Notes: generated by a model from the letters alone, not told the origin. DNA of 64,000 bases from Pezicula radicicola (GCA_003008705.1 PDUO01000095.1:71003-135002); one strand, 5' to 3'. Shown: positions 45,376 to 57,603, counted from the first letter of the stretch. Program-made: numbers and translations.

Positions 45376-48300
45376 GGGACCAAATGGGACACTGTAGCAA
45401 GGATTGAGACACTGTACATTGTTGGACTCGGGTTTATGGGGGGTCTTGGAGAAGGAGAATGGGAATGGGGAATGGGAGCTGGAAATGACCGGCGGAGAAT
45501 ATATATAAATGCTTCCACTAAAAGAGGTGTACTATGGTTTACCATTCGGTGTTGCTTAGCTTAGTAATATAACTAGACAGGACAGGACTCCCCCACCTAA
45601 GGAACTCTTTCACCTCTCTCACGCTCACCCTCACTGCTGTTGCTACTGTTGCTACTACTGCTATTCAACTCGGTTATCCTCTGGCTTTACCGGCTATTTA
45701 TTTAGTTTCTCAATTATTTTCTCCGTCTCAGAGACTCGAGTCGTGCCTTTTACGTCTTGGTCGCTGAAGCACTAGTACGGAAATGCCGAGTCTGCCCTCC
45801 TCAACTTCTCGAGTGTACGATCGATGCTAGAAGTAGGTGAGTCGTGTATATATGAAAAGCAAAGGGAGGGAGAACCAACAACTTGACCCGTTCGTGTAGA
45901 AATCGTAGTGTAATAGCGCCCAGCCTTGCGCTCGCTGTACACGACTTCAACTCGAATGTACCAATAACAGGCCTATAGGCCGCAGGGGGAGACCGAAGAA
46001 ATCGTATCAACTCCCTTAACGTAGAACACCATTGGAAACGCGTCGCTCTTAGCCGGCAAGCGTCTCACCTGCGTTGGAGTTATACATGGACTCGTTCGAT
46101 CGAGATGATGAAAATACAAGGATAGATCTAGTACGAATGGAAAGCGGAATAGAAGGCGGAGTAGTAGGCATGGCCTAAAACACTGAACAAGTAGCCATTG
46201 AAGAAGGTGGAAGACTGTCCACAGAGTATAACACCCCCCAAGAGTACCAATATACTTCTATTCGCCTAGTTCAGATCTAGGTATCTTTGAGATCCTATAC
46301 CATTTACACGCCCAAGCCAACGACAACGCGAATGGTATAGACTATCCGCCGGTGGGTCAGTTATATTCTCCTTTCAATCGCCCTGGAATTTGACCCGGTA
46401 TCTTTACTACCATGGTTTCGGTAGAACAAAGAATTCCTTGTTGATACGTTACGGATCGAATTAATACGACTAGTCCCTATTATGACTACTTGGAAGTCCG
46501 GGGATTTTAGTCTAAGCTAGTCAATTGCGCGTATACTTACTAGTTTTACCTAGGCCTTGAAACAATCCCTTGTTGAAATAGTAGCTAGGTGGAATTCATT
46601 AGTTTAAATTATTTGGAATAAGCTTGTTCGTAAGGATAATTCACTTCAAGCTCATTTTACGGTGACCAAGTCCCGGTAAGAGCTTAAATAATTCTTACGA
46701 TTGACACTGTGTAACGCTACTCACAACACTAGTACTGGTTCTGTCATCTAATTACGGAATGCGTAAGTCTGTACCTATCTAATATACAATCTTACTATTG
46801 CTAAGGTGGGATTTTATAAATTATAGTGTCTTAAGCCTACTCCACTACTCCAAGCACTCGCCAAGTAACAAAGATCGGCTGTTCCCTTCCCACCAAATCT
46901 CTGAAACTAGCAACTTGGACGTCATCGAGGAGAACTGTCTCTTAGTATATAATGCTTTATCTCCCAGCCCTTCAGGATCGATCGTAGATAGCTATTTGGC
47001 GCTATTCAAGCCGTTGACACAGTGAGCTCTTCGACCTCGTCCCATGTCCTCGGATTCATTAACTCAGCTTGCTTGCGAAGGTCTCTGCAGAGTGCTCTGC
47101 GATGTTAACTGGACTCTCCCGGAATGAGTCGAGTGTAGCCTTCCTTGGAGTGTTCTATTTGAACTTCCCTCTGTTGTTATTGGAATTTAATCGTGTAAAC
47201 CAAGTGTATCAAGTAGAGGCTATGATTTGGCTACATGGTATCTTCCTCCTATCATGTAAACTTGTTGCCTTTATATCTATGTGCCTCGACCCCATGTCTT
47301 ACTAGTTAAAGTTGTTCAGAGGGATTTGTTTAACCTACTATGAAATGACTCTTGGCTATCCCAGCCTTTGTTTTATTTAGCATTTAAGTATACATTGCTT
47401 CTTGGGGAGGAAATTCTTAGCTCCATTGCCTGAACCTACAGTACGTTTAGAGTTGAAGGAGTCTTACTTTTCTTTTAGGTAATCCCTATACTTCTAAGGC
47501 TAGAACCTACAGCCTAGACACTTTCACCAGCGACCGTATTGGTTGTTCTGATATTAGCGGTTATTACTGTGGTGGGCTTGTGGCAATTCTATACGGTAGT
47601 TGACTATGGTTTTACTTCCATGGGGGTTATCTGCCCGAAGCGTTGGTCAGTAGTACAACTTAGTAACTTCGTCTTCTGTATGCTTTTCGCAGCAAGGACA
47701 CTAGGTACGACATTGGTTTAGTCGATGCCGTTTATACAGTGCTTTCATGCGTGAGCCAAGGTCTAAACGAAGAATCTAAGAACACTCTATAAACGGTTTT
47801 AGTGACTATAGCTTATTACCGATGGTGCCGAGGAGGATCCGGCATCATCAAGTTAATAGACGCGGCAGTACAGAGAACTTGGTATCCAGACCAAAGCCAT
47901 TGGCATGCCTGCATACAGCTCACACAGGTTTCTGGAGCAAGAAATATAGATGATAGAAAGAGTATGATCAGAACCCTCTCGCAGCAAGATACAAGAGTTT
48001 ATCAGCGGGGTTATTTTAACTTATACATCTAGTTCGGCCGAAAGGGACACTAGATACTATCTTGGTTACACAGAAATCAGAACCTGCTTGGCGTATTATA
48101 CACTGCGGATGTGAACGAAAGCGAATGATTCCAACCAGAGATCGACGACTTTGATATTAATCAATATTGTGTCAATATTGTAGGACGGAATCAATTGTTA
48201 AGTGCACCCAGTTTAGTTCTGATAAGTAAAATTTCCGAACCTCGTAGATGAATGCGACTTTTGTCTTGTTCCTTCCGGATGAATAAACTCGTGTTAGTAT

Positions 48301-48456
48301 ATATATAAACCTATTCTACTCATAAAGGCATCAGGGCCTGGGGTTATATCTCTGCTCTCTGAGGTCTGCCTTCAGTGCCCACTTCGACAAGAAGTTTCCC
48401 TATTAAGCAGAGAACGTTTAGTAATTAAATATTATGCAGCCATGGATTAACCTCAC
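45376..48456. other. Degraded region with a possible membrane-protein relic
   Basis: About 3 kb without a nameable gene. Plus-strand frames at 46798-47025, 47069-47305 and 47539-47721 are protein-like, and the last two are strongly hydrophobic. They may be pieces of one membrane protein broken by stops and frame changes, but no family motif was recognised. A fragment at 47802-48032 also looks partly coding. Short direct and inverted AT-rich motifs fill the rest. Confidence 0.3.
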
Positions 48457-49465
48457 TCAGAGGTAAGAAATTCGTAAGAGGAGATTCTTACCTATGTTGA
48501 GCCCTTCGTATAGCCCAAGGAGAGCCTTCTCTACTTGAAGTAGACCTTGTACGATGGTTTCTCTATGCTTGATTTGACCATCTAGTAACTACTCGGACAA
48601 TTGTTCTTGTGCCTCGCCGAATCTATTGTTGTAGTCGGATATTATGAACCCCTGGATTCTAATTTATATTCTAGTGATCATGATATAGTTTCTTAAGCTA
48701 TACGCGTCCTGATCATTATACTGGCTAATAGCGCCGTATATAACAAATTGAGCGTAGGATTTGGCGCGCTCTAAAGCTATATCTAGAATCTTGCCGCTGA
48801 TGTTGTCGAAGAATACATCGATGAGATTTTTCGTCGTAAATTCGAACTTCTCTCTGAAGCCAGTTGCTCTGTAATTCAATGCTTCGTCAGCTCTTACACC
48901 AGCCATCGACACTTGTCCTCAGATCCTACGATTCCTATGACCTTGGCTTCTCTGATTTTAGCAATTTGACCCGCAAGGGAGCCAGTTGCTCCTGCAGCAC
49001 CGGTAACGACGACTAGATCGCCCTTCCCAACCTCTGCAATTTCGATGATACCAAAATATACCGTTATACCAGTGAAGCCGAGGGCACCAATCCGTTAGGC
49101 GAACCTCTAATCGTGGATCGACTCGTTCGAGGGCCTTTTCGTGAAGCTTTGCCACCTCAGTCCAACCAGTCGTTGCTAGAGCATGAGTACCTTTTGGGAA
49201 TGATTGCGACTTCGAGGCCTCGACAACAGAATGCCGGAGCCATGCATGACCTCACCAAGCTTTACCGGAGTGTGTATGAGCGCTTGTCGTCAAGCCAGCC
49301 ACGCATGGCTAGATCTATGCTAAGGTAGAGAATGGGAAGGATAACTTCGCCATCTTGGAGATCAACGGCTGAGAGGGTCAGCTGTGTTTGAATTGAGAAG
49401 GTCTCTTCCGGGATAATAGGACCCTAGGGTCGCTTTGCCAGATGCACAGATTGATGAGTAGCCAT
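48457..49465 (-). pseudogene. MDR-type NADP-dependent oxidoreductase (quinone/enone reductase), degraded
   Basis: ATG at 49465 to TGA at 48459-48457, matching the usual 330-350 residues. Recognisable blocks: L-S-I-D-L-A-M-R-G-W-L, the nucleotide-binding motif VVTGAAGATGSLAGQIAK, V-I-G-I-V-G-S-E-D, F-F-D-N-I-S-G-K-I-L-D, G-A-I-S-Q-Y-N, and a C-terminal E-K-A-L-L-G-L-Y-E-G. These are typical of the leukotriene-B4-dehydrogenase-like and quinone-oxidoreductase-like MDR subfamily that lacks catalytic zinc. Stops occur where Gln (near 49427), Gln in a later block (48662) and Trp (near 48580) would be expected, and there are frameshifts near 49100 and 48920. Confidence 0.85.
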
Positions 49466-49938
49466 TTTTCTTAATAGACTTGTGTTTTGTCTCACAATTC
49501 CAGCTATAAATCATAAAGGGAGTGAAAGATCGTTGGACTAAAAAAGAAAAAGTAATAAATATCATAGCAAGCTAGACTATGATATTGGTTCTAGTTATTT
49601 TTGGTGGTTTTTATTCCATAGGTATACCCAAGGCGTAGCCGGATGATTTGGTGGCTCATTAATTTGCCGATGGTAATTAACTATCAAGCGGTCGATTAAT
49701 GCACATTGATCTTGAAATGAAACCAGTAGCTAGTATCCTAGAACATTCTTACGAGGACCGCAGCCATGTACAAAATCGCCTCTGCGTAGTCAGCCCACAT
49801 CACATCTTGTCGGTGTAATGGCCAATAGTTGATGATCGCTTGGCGAGAATCCGTGCCTGGACCCCGTACGAGTAAGCTAAGTACGAGGCTTTTGATCCTT
49901 GCTATCCTTTGATCGGATTAGGGAGAGGCTGAGTAGCC
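49466..49938. other. Divergent intergenic region
   Basis: Between the start of the MDR relic (minus) and the cupin/aminotransferase relic (plus). No gene; ordinary composition with an A-rich patch near 49538-49560. Confidence 0.4.
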
Positions 49939-50433
49939 ATGGGAATCAGCATGGAGCAAGGCGCAGACGTGCCTTACGCAGAAGTCATCCAAGATGCGAA
50001 GAGCTTCCCGGCGCTCGTTAGGTATAGAGCAGGCGAGTTCTCCGACTTTATTACCTCGGGGTAAGTGTCAAGATCTCCAAGAAAAAAAAATACTCCCAGC
50101 TCTAAAGTGATCGCGGTACTCGTTAGACCAAACCGTGTAGCCCCTATGACGCTAGGAATATGGAACGCAGATGATCTGGAAAATAGAACAGAGGCTTTTG
50201 AAGCTCCCTGTGACGAAGCCAAGTATATCATCTCAGGTGAGTGGTCGTGGACTGAATATTCGAGGATCACTGCTAAAAATTCCTTAGGCGAATCAACCTG
50301 GAAAGACGCCGTGTCAGGACGAGAGTTTCACGCTGGACCTGGAAGTGTTCTCTGGCTTTCCAAGGGCTCTCAAACAATTTGAACGAGAAGTAAGGGGCTG
50401 ACAGCATTTTACGTTGAGCAGGTCTACCGCCCT
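49939..50433 (+). pseudogene. Cupin-type protein, degraded
   Basis: ATG at 49939. After 40 codons a GTAAGT at 50061 and a CCCAG at 50099 give a 39-nt intron, short but needed to avoid a TAA. The second part holds E-A-K-Y-I-I-S-G-E-W-S-W-T, G-R-E-F-H-A-G-P-G-S-V-L-W-L-S-K-G-S, and a closing strand, the pattern of small cupin (RmlC-like, EutQ-like) proteins. A TGA at 50380-50382 stands where Trp is likely. The reading frame then runs without a stop into the aminotransferase that follows. The metal-binding histidines of the cupin are poorly conserved. Confidence 0.6.
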
Positions 50434-51783
50434 ACAACTGTACTTGAAAATTCAAGCACAGCTTGGCTACTTAAGCTAGACAACCAATACAACCAAGTCC
50501 TGCAGAGTTACATAGAGAGCAATCCACAGTCTCGCTGCCGATTCGATGCAGCTATGGATGTTATGCCAGGGGGTAACACTCGTTCAGTTCTACACTATGA
50601 TCCATTCCCTTTAGCTATAGTTTCTGGACACAACTACTACGCGACATCCGCGGATGGCGCTAAGTACCTCGACTTCGTCTCCGAGTACTCTGCCGCCATG
50701 TTCGGCCACTTGGACCCGTCGATCCTTGATGCCATCCAGAAGACTACGAAGCGAGGCATCAATCTTGGTGGGCCGGGAGGGGATGAGGTTGAGCTTGTAC
50801 GTTTGATCAAGGCCCGCTTTGCTAGCATCGACAAGCTTAGATTCTACATTTCGGTACAGAAACTAACACTATGGCCCTAGCGCTGGCCGTCAGTGTTACG
50901 AACAAACGCAAGGTACGTTGGAGACATCCAACTCTAGAAAATGGTCGCTTACAATATGGCTAGATTCTGGCCTTTGAGAACGGTTATCATGGCGGATTCA
51001 TTGGATTTGGCACCAAGCCACGCTCTACAACCACCCCGCACAAGTTTGTGCTAGACCGCTACAATGACGAGGAGTATACGCGGTCGCTCCTGAGCGACGA
51101 CGTTGCCGCCATCATTGTAGAGCCCATGCAGGGGGTGGGAGGCTTGACAGTTGGCACAAAAGAATTCTTGCAATTTCTATAGGACGCTACCATAAAGTAT
51201 AGTACTCTACTAATCTTTGACAAGGCCGTTATATCCCAGCTGTACATCAATGGGCGCTTCAAGGCCATTTTGGCATCACTCCTGATATCACCACACTCGG
51301 AAAGTATATCGGCGGTGGCCCCTTGTTTGGCGCTTTTGGTTGACGCAGCGATGTCATGGATGCCTTTGACCCCTGCAAAGGCTCTGTCTTGCCTCATTCT
51401 GGGACCTACAATAACAATGTATTCACAATGGCTGCAGGCATTGCTGCGGCAAAAATACTTACTAAAGATAAGATTGAAGGGCAAATCGTCTTGGTGATAA
51501 GTTGCAAGACGGTATTAACTCCGCTGTCAAGAAGTATAATATTCAGCTTATACGAGCGATGGGCATGGGTAGCATGATTGGAGTCCATTTCGACAACCCA
51601 GCTCAAACACGGCTGTAGGACTCCTTCTTTTTCTATATACTAAGTCGAGTCGTGTATATGGGCAGGCGAGAATTTCTTGCGCTTAATCTTACACACGAGG
51701 AAAAACATATCGATTATATGCTTGCAGTTTTTGTTGCATTTGTGGAGGAAGTTTTCGGACACAATAAATGGATAAGCGATTAG
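50434..51783 (+). pseudogene. Class-III aminotransferase (glutamate-1-semialdehyde aminomutase type), degraded
   Basis: Recognisable blocks: V-M-P-G-G-N-T-R-S-V-L-H-Y, E-Y-S-A-A-M-F-G-H-L-D-P, G-T-E-T-N-T-M-A-L-A-L-A (cofactor binding), F-E-N-G-Y-H-G-G, I-I-V-E-P-M-Q-G-V-G-G, L-I-F-D-K (Asp that pairs with the PLP pyridine N kept; the next Glu is Lys), and L-G-K-Y-I-G-G-G with the PLP lysine. There is a 51-nt intron at 50913-50963 (GTACGT...GGCTAG). A one-base frameshift lies near 50850. A TAG at 51181 and a TGA near 51340 interrupt it, and other frame changes occur near 51230 and 51500. It ends at TAG 51781. Fungal relatives are PLP enzymes acting on amino groups of unknown substrates. Confidence 0.87.
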
Positions 51784-52481
51784 GATAGTTCTCTCATCTA
51801 GGTCAGAGCTCTTTTGCTCATTCTCTGAATTTGAATACTCGTTCAATATCGTGGCCATTCAATGTTTCGAACTTTCGCTGTAGTTCTATTTGAGCAAGAG
51901 GCTAACTCTTCTCTTCTCTCCTTAGCTTAGAACAGGCATAATATACACCTTCTTCCCTTGTCTTCTAGACGTTAGATTAGTGTTGTGACAAAGGAGAGAA
52001 AAGAAGAGTTGAGCGTGCGTTCGCTCCCAGCTAATATACAGGACTTTAGAATAAGTAAAGTTATGTGATTAAAATACATACTTGTTGTAATTTTGACAAT
52101 TTTTTATTAGTGGTTTAGTATGCAGTGTTATAGGAATGAACATAGAAATTTAGGTGAGGTTGAATTTTTCATAGGGAAAACGAGTAAAATTTCTCCGGTA
52201 GCGATAAAAATTCGCCGCCGGTGAAAATCACAATCTTTGTAGTCAAGGAGCGGGCGGCATTGGTTCTCCTCCTCTTCTTGAAGCAGGAACCTAGGGAACC
52301 CCTGGAGCTAATGGGTTGTGGGAAGCGGATGTCTAAGCCAGCCGATTCTAAGAGTGTGGATGACTTCATAAAGCTGCTATTCCTCGGCTTGCAGCTAAAG
52401 TTTGCATCTATACTTGTATCTATAGAACCTACGAGTACTTGTGGCATCATAGATTAGAACAACGAGGAAGCACTGCCCATC
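51784..52481. other. Intergenic region
   Basis: Two overlapping frames at 52169-52457, one on each strand, are mirror images without motifs. No gene called. The last part before 52482 should be the promoter of the permease relic. Confidence 0.4.
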
Positions 52482-53055
52482 ATGGAATTCAGTAAAGACT
52501 CAGGGGAAACAACAGAAATCAACAACCAGCTGACCAACCAAACCACCGAAAATCGCGTTGTCGAAGACCTGGGATACCGCCCATCTTACCGAAGGGTGTT
52601 CAAAAACTTGGGCAACTTCGCTCTGGTGCTCGCATTCCAACACGACTGCTAATGTTGCGGGCCTCTTGATCATCGCCTCCTACCAGATTACTTATGGTGG
52701 AGATTGGGGTCTAACTTGGTAAGGATTTTTAAGCGAAGTACTCGTGGAGGTTTTTGCGCTGCATCAAGCTTGCATGCTATGCTTATATAGGGGTTGGTTT
52801 ATTCCGGTCGTTATCCCCTTTCCACAGGCCTTGGCTATGGCAGAACTCTCTTCCTCCATGCTTGTTAATGGTGCAAACTACTGGTAGACCATAGCTCTCG
52901 CCCCGCCCGCCTTGTCACGACCTCTCTCGCTCATATCAGGATGGACAATTGTCTTGCAGGTAGTGGCCAGCTCGGCGAGCTTTTCGTATGCATACGGCAG
53001 ATCTCACATATCCGCCGTAGTATAAATAGTAGAAATTGCGGCGAATATTCGATAG
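52482..53055 (+). pseudogene. APC-family amino-acid/GABA permease, N-terminal fragment
   Basis: ATG at 52482. The start V-E-D-L-G-Y-R-P-S-Y-R-R-V-F leads into a broken first membrane helix (frameshift near 52645). Next come the G-D-W-G-L-T-W block, a 72-nt intron at 52719-52790 (GTAAGG...TATATAG), then A-L-A-M-A-E-L-S-S-S, N-Y-W-stop-T-I-A-L-A-P and S-L-I-S-G-W-T-I-V-L-Q, all typical of fungal GABA/choline-type APC transporters. The stop after N-Y-W (TAG near 52887) stands where Trp is expected, and a TAA near 53013 where Gln is likely. Only about 170 of some 520 residues remain. The intact protein would import an amino acid or amine. Confidence 0.8.
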
Positions 53056-53502
53056 ATAATCCTTTATTATTCCTAACCTCAACACTTGTTTTCAATCGGC
53101 TGATTGGCCCTATAATTCAAGCTGATAATATCAAGATAACGTTACCTCCGTCTGTCTCCATCTCCTTATCTCTTCTCCCACTTAGTAACTATTTCAATTA
53201 AAAGATGCACATATCGTGACAGGAACGCCAAAAGTGCAAGCGATAACCCTCAGGTGCTAATTTGCCATGGCGTCCAAAATTGGCTGTAGAAGGCTCTAAC
53301 TTAGTTCTGCCATTTACGTAGCAAGGGTAAATGGTACCTTAGGCTGAAGATCCAATTCTTGCCTCCTATTTCCAACTCCTATTCCTGCCTCATTTTCACG
53401 TGATCTTACACCTGGAGTGATGTTCCGTTGAGGAGACACCTAAAAATATGCTAGACTCTTGGGAATTAAGATATATCGAAGTATTATTTTCTTTCTTCTT
53501 TA
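53056..53502. other. Non-coding flank of the palindrome
   Basis: No gene. Lies between the permease stump and the left end of the large inverted repeat. The lost 3' part of the permease would have been here. Confidence 0.4.
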
Positions 53503-54508
53503 ACATCCATCCCTGTATACCGAAAAACCCTGCGTACCGAAAAAAATGATAAGTACTTTAACTTGAAGTATCTTAAAATTTATATATACCTTAATATCTC
53601 CTATATTTTTTTATATATTGTATTCCATGGCTACTCCCGGATATCCTAAACTCCTCCTACAAGAAAATCATATTTACATCGTCGCTTTCACGCCTAATTT
53701 ACAAAGGGTCTCCTTTTGTAGTATAACAGAGTTCCTCCACCATAGCTCTACCACCGAGCTCGTACTATCCCTAATACTTTATAACAGGGTCTTATTCGAG
53801 CTCTAAGGCCTTACCACTATACAGGAAATCGTCCTTAGCCTTGTGGCTGCTGTAGCGTATAAATTAAGAGAGGGTTGCTACGCGGATTAGTACCTCGAGT
53901 CGAAGCAACTAACGATATTTAGGTTAGAGCGAAACAACCCCGCACGTCCCATAATATTTAACTTACGCTGTAATTTAATTTATAAAGCCTTAACATGAAG
54001 GCCAACAGTGCCTCCAGCCACTATTGGCCTTTGTGCCTAAGGCTTCATAATTGAAATTACAACGTAAATATTGCGGGGTTGTTTTGTACCAACCAAAATC
54101 GTCTCGCTTTGGTCCGAGGTACAGATCCGTGTGGCGATCTTGCATGAAATCTGCATACTACAGCAGCCACCAAGGCTAATGACGATTCCCTACATCATAG
54201 TAAGGCCTGAGAGCTCGGATAACTCCTTTATAAGTATTAGGGATGGTATAGCTCGGTGGTGGAAGCTGTGGTAGAGGAAGTCTATTATATTATAAAAGGA
54301 TACTCTTTATAAATCAGGTATAAGGGCGATGATATAAACGAGATTTTCTAGTAGGAGGGGTTTAGGGTATCCAGGAGTAGCTACGGAATATAACTTATAA
54401 AAAATTATAGGAGATATGAAGGTATACATAGATTTTAAGATACTTAAAGTTAAAGTACCTATTATTTTTTTCAGTATACTGGTTTTTTCGGTATATACGG
54501 ATGGACGT
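53503..54508. mobile_element. Large palindromic element, ~1.0 kb, TA-flanked
   Basis: Two arms of roughly 490-500 bp are inverted copies of each other, meeting near 54005-54015. The left end reads ACATCCATCCCTGTATACC and the right end is the reverse complement of ACGTCCATCCGTATATACC. Each is preceded on its outer side by TA, as in Tc1/mariner-type insertions. Matching continues through the whole arm, including CATGGCTACTCCCGGATATC versus TAGCTACTCCTGGATACC and an AACAACCCCGC block near the centre, with scattered transitions and small indels. Each arm has weak protein-like stretches (for example 53618-53806 plus), so each may be a shortened copy of a longer element. A foldback element or a head-to-head pair of insertions would look like this. 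Confidence 0.85.
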
Positions 54509-54581
54509 TATAAATAGAATGGGCACCTCTCCATTTTACCACGATGTACCAAGACTGCTCAGTGATATCGCTTTTTATTAC

Positions 54582-54640
54582 GTGGGTGCCAGCCTACGGC
54601 CCGTAAGAAGCCTTCGAAATCGTGTCAAGTATAAAACCTA
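54582..54640 (+). repeat. Direct repeat, left copy
   Basis: GTGGGTGCCAGCCTACGG and following bases match the segment at 57604-57660 over about 58 bp with mostly transition differences and small indels. The two copies lie either side of the HET/NLR relics. Confidence 0.55.
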
Positions 54641-55199
54641 CGACTAGTGGTTGTTCTCTATATCAAGCTCAGGTACATGAAAATACGGTCTCTTACCACT
54701 CGTGGCTATGGACTAGACTAATTTGGGGAATAAAGTTTTTCCGAAGCCCGCGCCTCTACTTCTTGTCGAGGAGCCTTCTTACCAAGCTTCCAGCTTATTT
54801 TGAATATATTCAGCTTATTTCGAAGGTACTCACAGGTCTGTACATTGATCAACCTGATCTATTTCCACTCAAATAACTATCATGACGTTAGTAAGTATAC
54901 CTCCATATTCTTATAATAGCTATAACCCAAAGATCTCTTTAGATTCCAGTATACTCCCGATTTCCCATAGGCTTTCAAGTAGGCCGTGCTCTGGCTATAG
55001 TTCGTTGTCCATAGATAAACTCAGAAAATCTACTAGTATAAGCCTAAAAGAAAACTTCTCTGGCCTTGACAGAGCTCAGCTTCTTAGTGAATATATCAAG
55101 ACACCACCTATATTTCTCAACTTCCAGTGGATACAATATACCTGTTCATCATGTCTACTATGTATAATGATCTTCAGCGAGATATAAGAGAAAATACTA

Positions 55200-57032
55200 G
55201 TCGGCGAAGAAGTAATTTTGGCCTATAGATATGAAAATTTTAAGAATAAATTAGAAAGTGTTTAGATTTATTATACTTCAAATCCTCATCCCCTGGTAAA
55301 GGTCTACTATTATATAAATGAAGGTCAGTTTACTTTGAGCCCAGATTCTAACCTATTATAAATGTATAATAAAGCTCTCAGGATCCTATACTAGCTAGTA
55401 CATAGCCTATCGGCCAATCAGTCCGCCGCAATCAGAGACAGCAATAAGTAGAATCAAGAGTTAGATCCAGGACTACTCCACTAACTACACTGAGTATATA
55501 TTGGTACTCTCTGGTACTTTACTAGACTATGTACCGATACTTCCTACCCGAGTTCTCGATGTCTAAATTATCCATTTTCACTTCGCCTGATTATTTCAAA
55601 TAGTAAGAAGGCTAATTATATAGTACTAAGCCACTGCTGGGGCGGGAAATTATAGCTACGTACCACGAAAGAGACGCTAGCTCGACACTAGGAGTATATC
55701 TCTTACGAAGATCTTTCAGAAACGATCCGAGACACCACTTGGGTCACAAAAGTACTGGACATAAGCTACCTTTGGGTCAACTACCTTTATATTATTCAAG
55801 AAGATGAAGTTGACTTCGATCAAGAGTCTCGCCGAATAGTATCTATATACGAGTATTCATTCCTGACAATCGCAGCAATAGGCGCTAGAGATGGGATAGG
55901 CAGCCTTTTCATTCGGTCACCCAAGGAGTTATACGTAGAAGTACTATATGATCCTGAAGACTCCACGCTCGGCTACATATATTTAGGGCCCCAAAAGGAA
56001 CCAGAAGAGACTATATTTGGAGCGCCGCTTAATAAATAAGGATGGGTTCTTCAGGAAAACATCTTCACTCGTCGGACCGTATATTTTATATCCAACCAAG
56101 TTTATTGGGAGTACCATGAGACCTTCATGGGCGAAGATAATACCTCGGTAACGAGTACTGTAGATATAGTTTTTCTAAACCGGGTACTTCTTAGTTATAT
56201 TCTCGATAGCTTCAGGGGCGTTCGTCGGAGTATAAATTCCAAGGAAATCAATGATATAAATAAGTTCGTCGATATCTATAGTATTTGGACTCAATTGGTT
56301 AGGTACTACTCAATACACGAACTGACTAATATAAATAATAAGCTTCCTGCCATCTATTCCCTTTCTCTCGAGCTTGAACATATCCTCGGCCGCCCATTCA
56401 AATTCCACGAAGGAGTATTGTTTAGCCCACCGTACATCGAGCTACAAGGTCTCCTCTAGTGGGCGTAATAGGGTACTTCATTGCAGAGACCGGCACAGCG
56501 ACGCACTCCATCATGGTCGTGGGCCTCATTGGACGGAGTAATAGATTTCATCGATATAATATATAAAAACCGTCATATATACTGGTTTATAGACCTATAG
56601 CATCCATGTAACAAAGATCTGAAAGTACTAGGTATTCGTGCCTATCGACCTACTAAAACGACCTCTTATCAAGCTCTCCTACTGGAAGGCACGGCTCTCG
56701 AATACTTCGCAACCAAAGGTTCTCACTATAGTCCTGGCGGCCAGTACAGTAATAATCAACTAGCTTGTATCTACAATGAGTAAGGCGAATACATAGAAGG
56801 AGAACTATACTACGATATAATAAGTAACCAACCCGATCGAGTCTGGTTCGTCCCCGTTTTCATACACTGGAGAAGCAAGGACGCAGCCTCACCTATATAC
56901 TATTACCTAATGGTCAAAGAAGCTGTTGGTCATCCTTTCAAGGGCCGTGTTTTTGAAAGGGTAGGCACGGGAATAGTCCTTGATATAAAGTGGTTTTACA
57001 GCTATAAGAGAGGCTTTTTAGTACTTATCTGA
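55200..57032 (+). pseudogene. HET-domain (heterokaryon incompatibility) protein, degraded
   Basis: The core block L-S-H-C-W-G-G near 55640, then E-T-L-A-R-H, D-L-S-E-T-I-R-D-T, V-T-K-V-L-D-I-S-Y-L-W-V, I-I-Q-E-D-E-V-D-F, E-S-R-R-I-V-S-I-Y-E and L-T-I-A-A-I-G-A-R-D-G-I-G form the HET domain (PF06985) in its usual order. The C-terminal part reads on through W-V-L-Q-E (near 56043) and a Trp-rich S-W-S-W-A-S block near 56505, as HET proteins do, ending at TGA 57030. Stops interrupt at least six places (55674, 55706, 56036, 56457 among them). The N-terminus, before 55560, is poorly defined. Intact relatives act in non-self recognition between fungal strains and can trigger cell death. Confidence 0.85.
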
Positions 57033-57332
57033 TAGGTAAGATAGCGAAGGGCTAGTGACTTCTTTCTCTAAGCATGGATACTTACTTGGTGTACGCTTTA
57101 CCAAAAGTATTAGTCTACCAATTTCGAAGGTATTATACCAGCTGCATCACTATCTGTTCAACCGCCTAGCTGGATTTATACGGAGTTTTTCTCTAACTTA
57201 GGTATTTCCTGCCGATATATACCAACTTCTGTGTCTCTCAGAATATTATATATACTCATTGGCAGCCTTATAAGACACCTTCAAAATTTACAATATTCGT
57301 TTCTAACTCCTATCAGCTCTAATACACTCAGT

Positions 57333-57560
57333 ATATCCGGCGTCGGTAAAGTAAGCCTTGTCCTCGGAATAATCTCTTCTATCATTTCAATCATCAATAC
57401 TATCAAGTAAGTGTACGAGGTTATTAAGGACGAAGTGGCCATTACAACGAATTACAAGAGATTAGTAACGATACTCTCTCTTATCTCGAAACTCCTCGAA
57501 GATGCAGAAAGATACATCAATAATACGGCGGACTATTCTCTCTCTCTTTTCGAAGAACCT
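57333..57560 (+). pseudogene. NLR N-terminal-domain-like fragment
   Basis: About 70 readable codons starting at ATA where a Met codon is expected (one transition away). They show a hydrophobic start G-I-I-S-S-I-I-S-I-I-N-T-I-K, a TAA in place of a likely Gln, V-Y-E-V-I-K-D-E, and L-I-S-K-L-L-E-D-A-E-R-Y-I. This pattern is that of the SesA-like N-terminal domain found on fungal NACHT/NLR proteins. No NACHT domain follows, because the sequence decays into AT-rich DNA. Too short for certainty. Its neighbour is a HET relic, another allorecognition-type family. Confidence 0.5.
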
Positions 57561-57603
57561 TTTTATTTAGCTTACGGCTAAAAATTTCGAAGGTATTTAG
57601 TAA

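Noticed and set aside
52169..52457. Overlapping open frames on both strands (93 aa minus, 78 aa plus)
   Set aside because: Mirror frames with no motif and no splice or promoter support. No Zn2Cys6 pattern was found in the minus frame.
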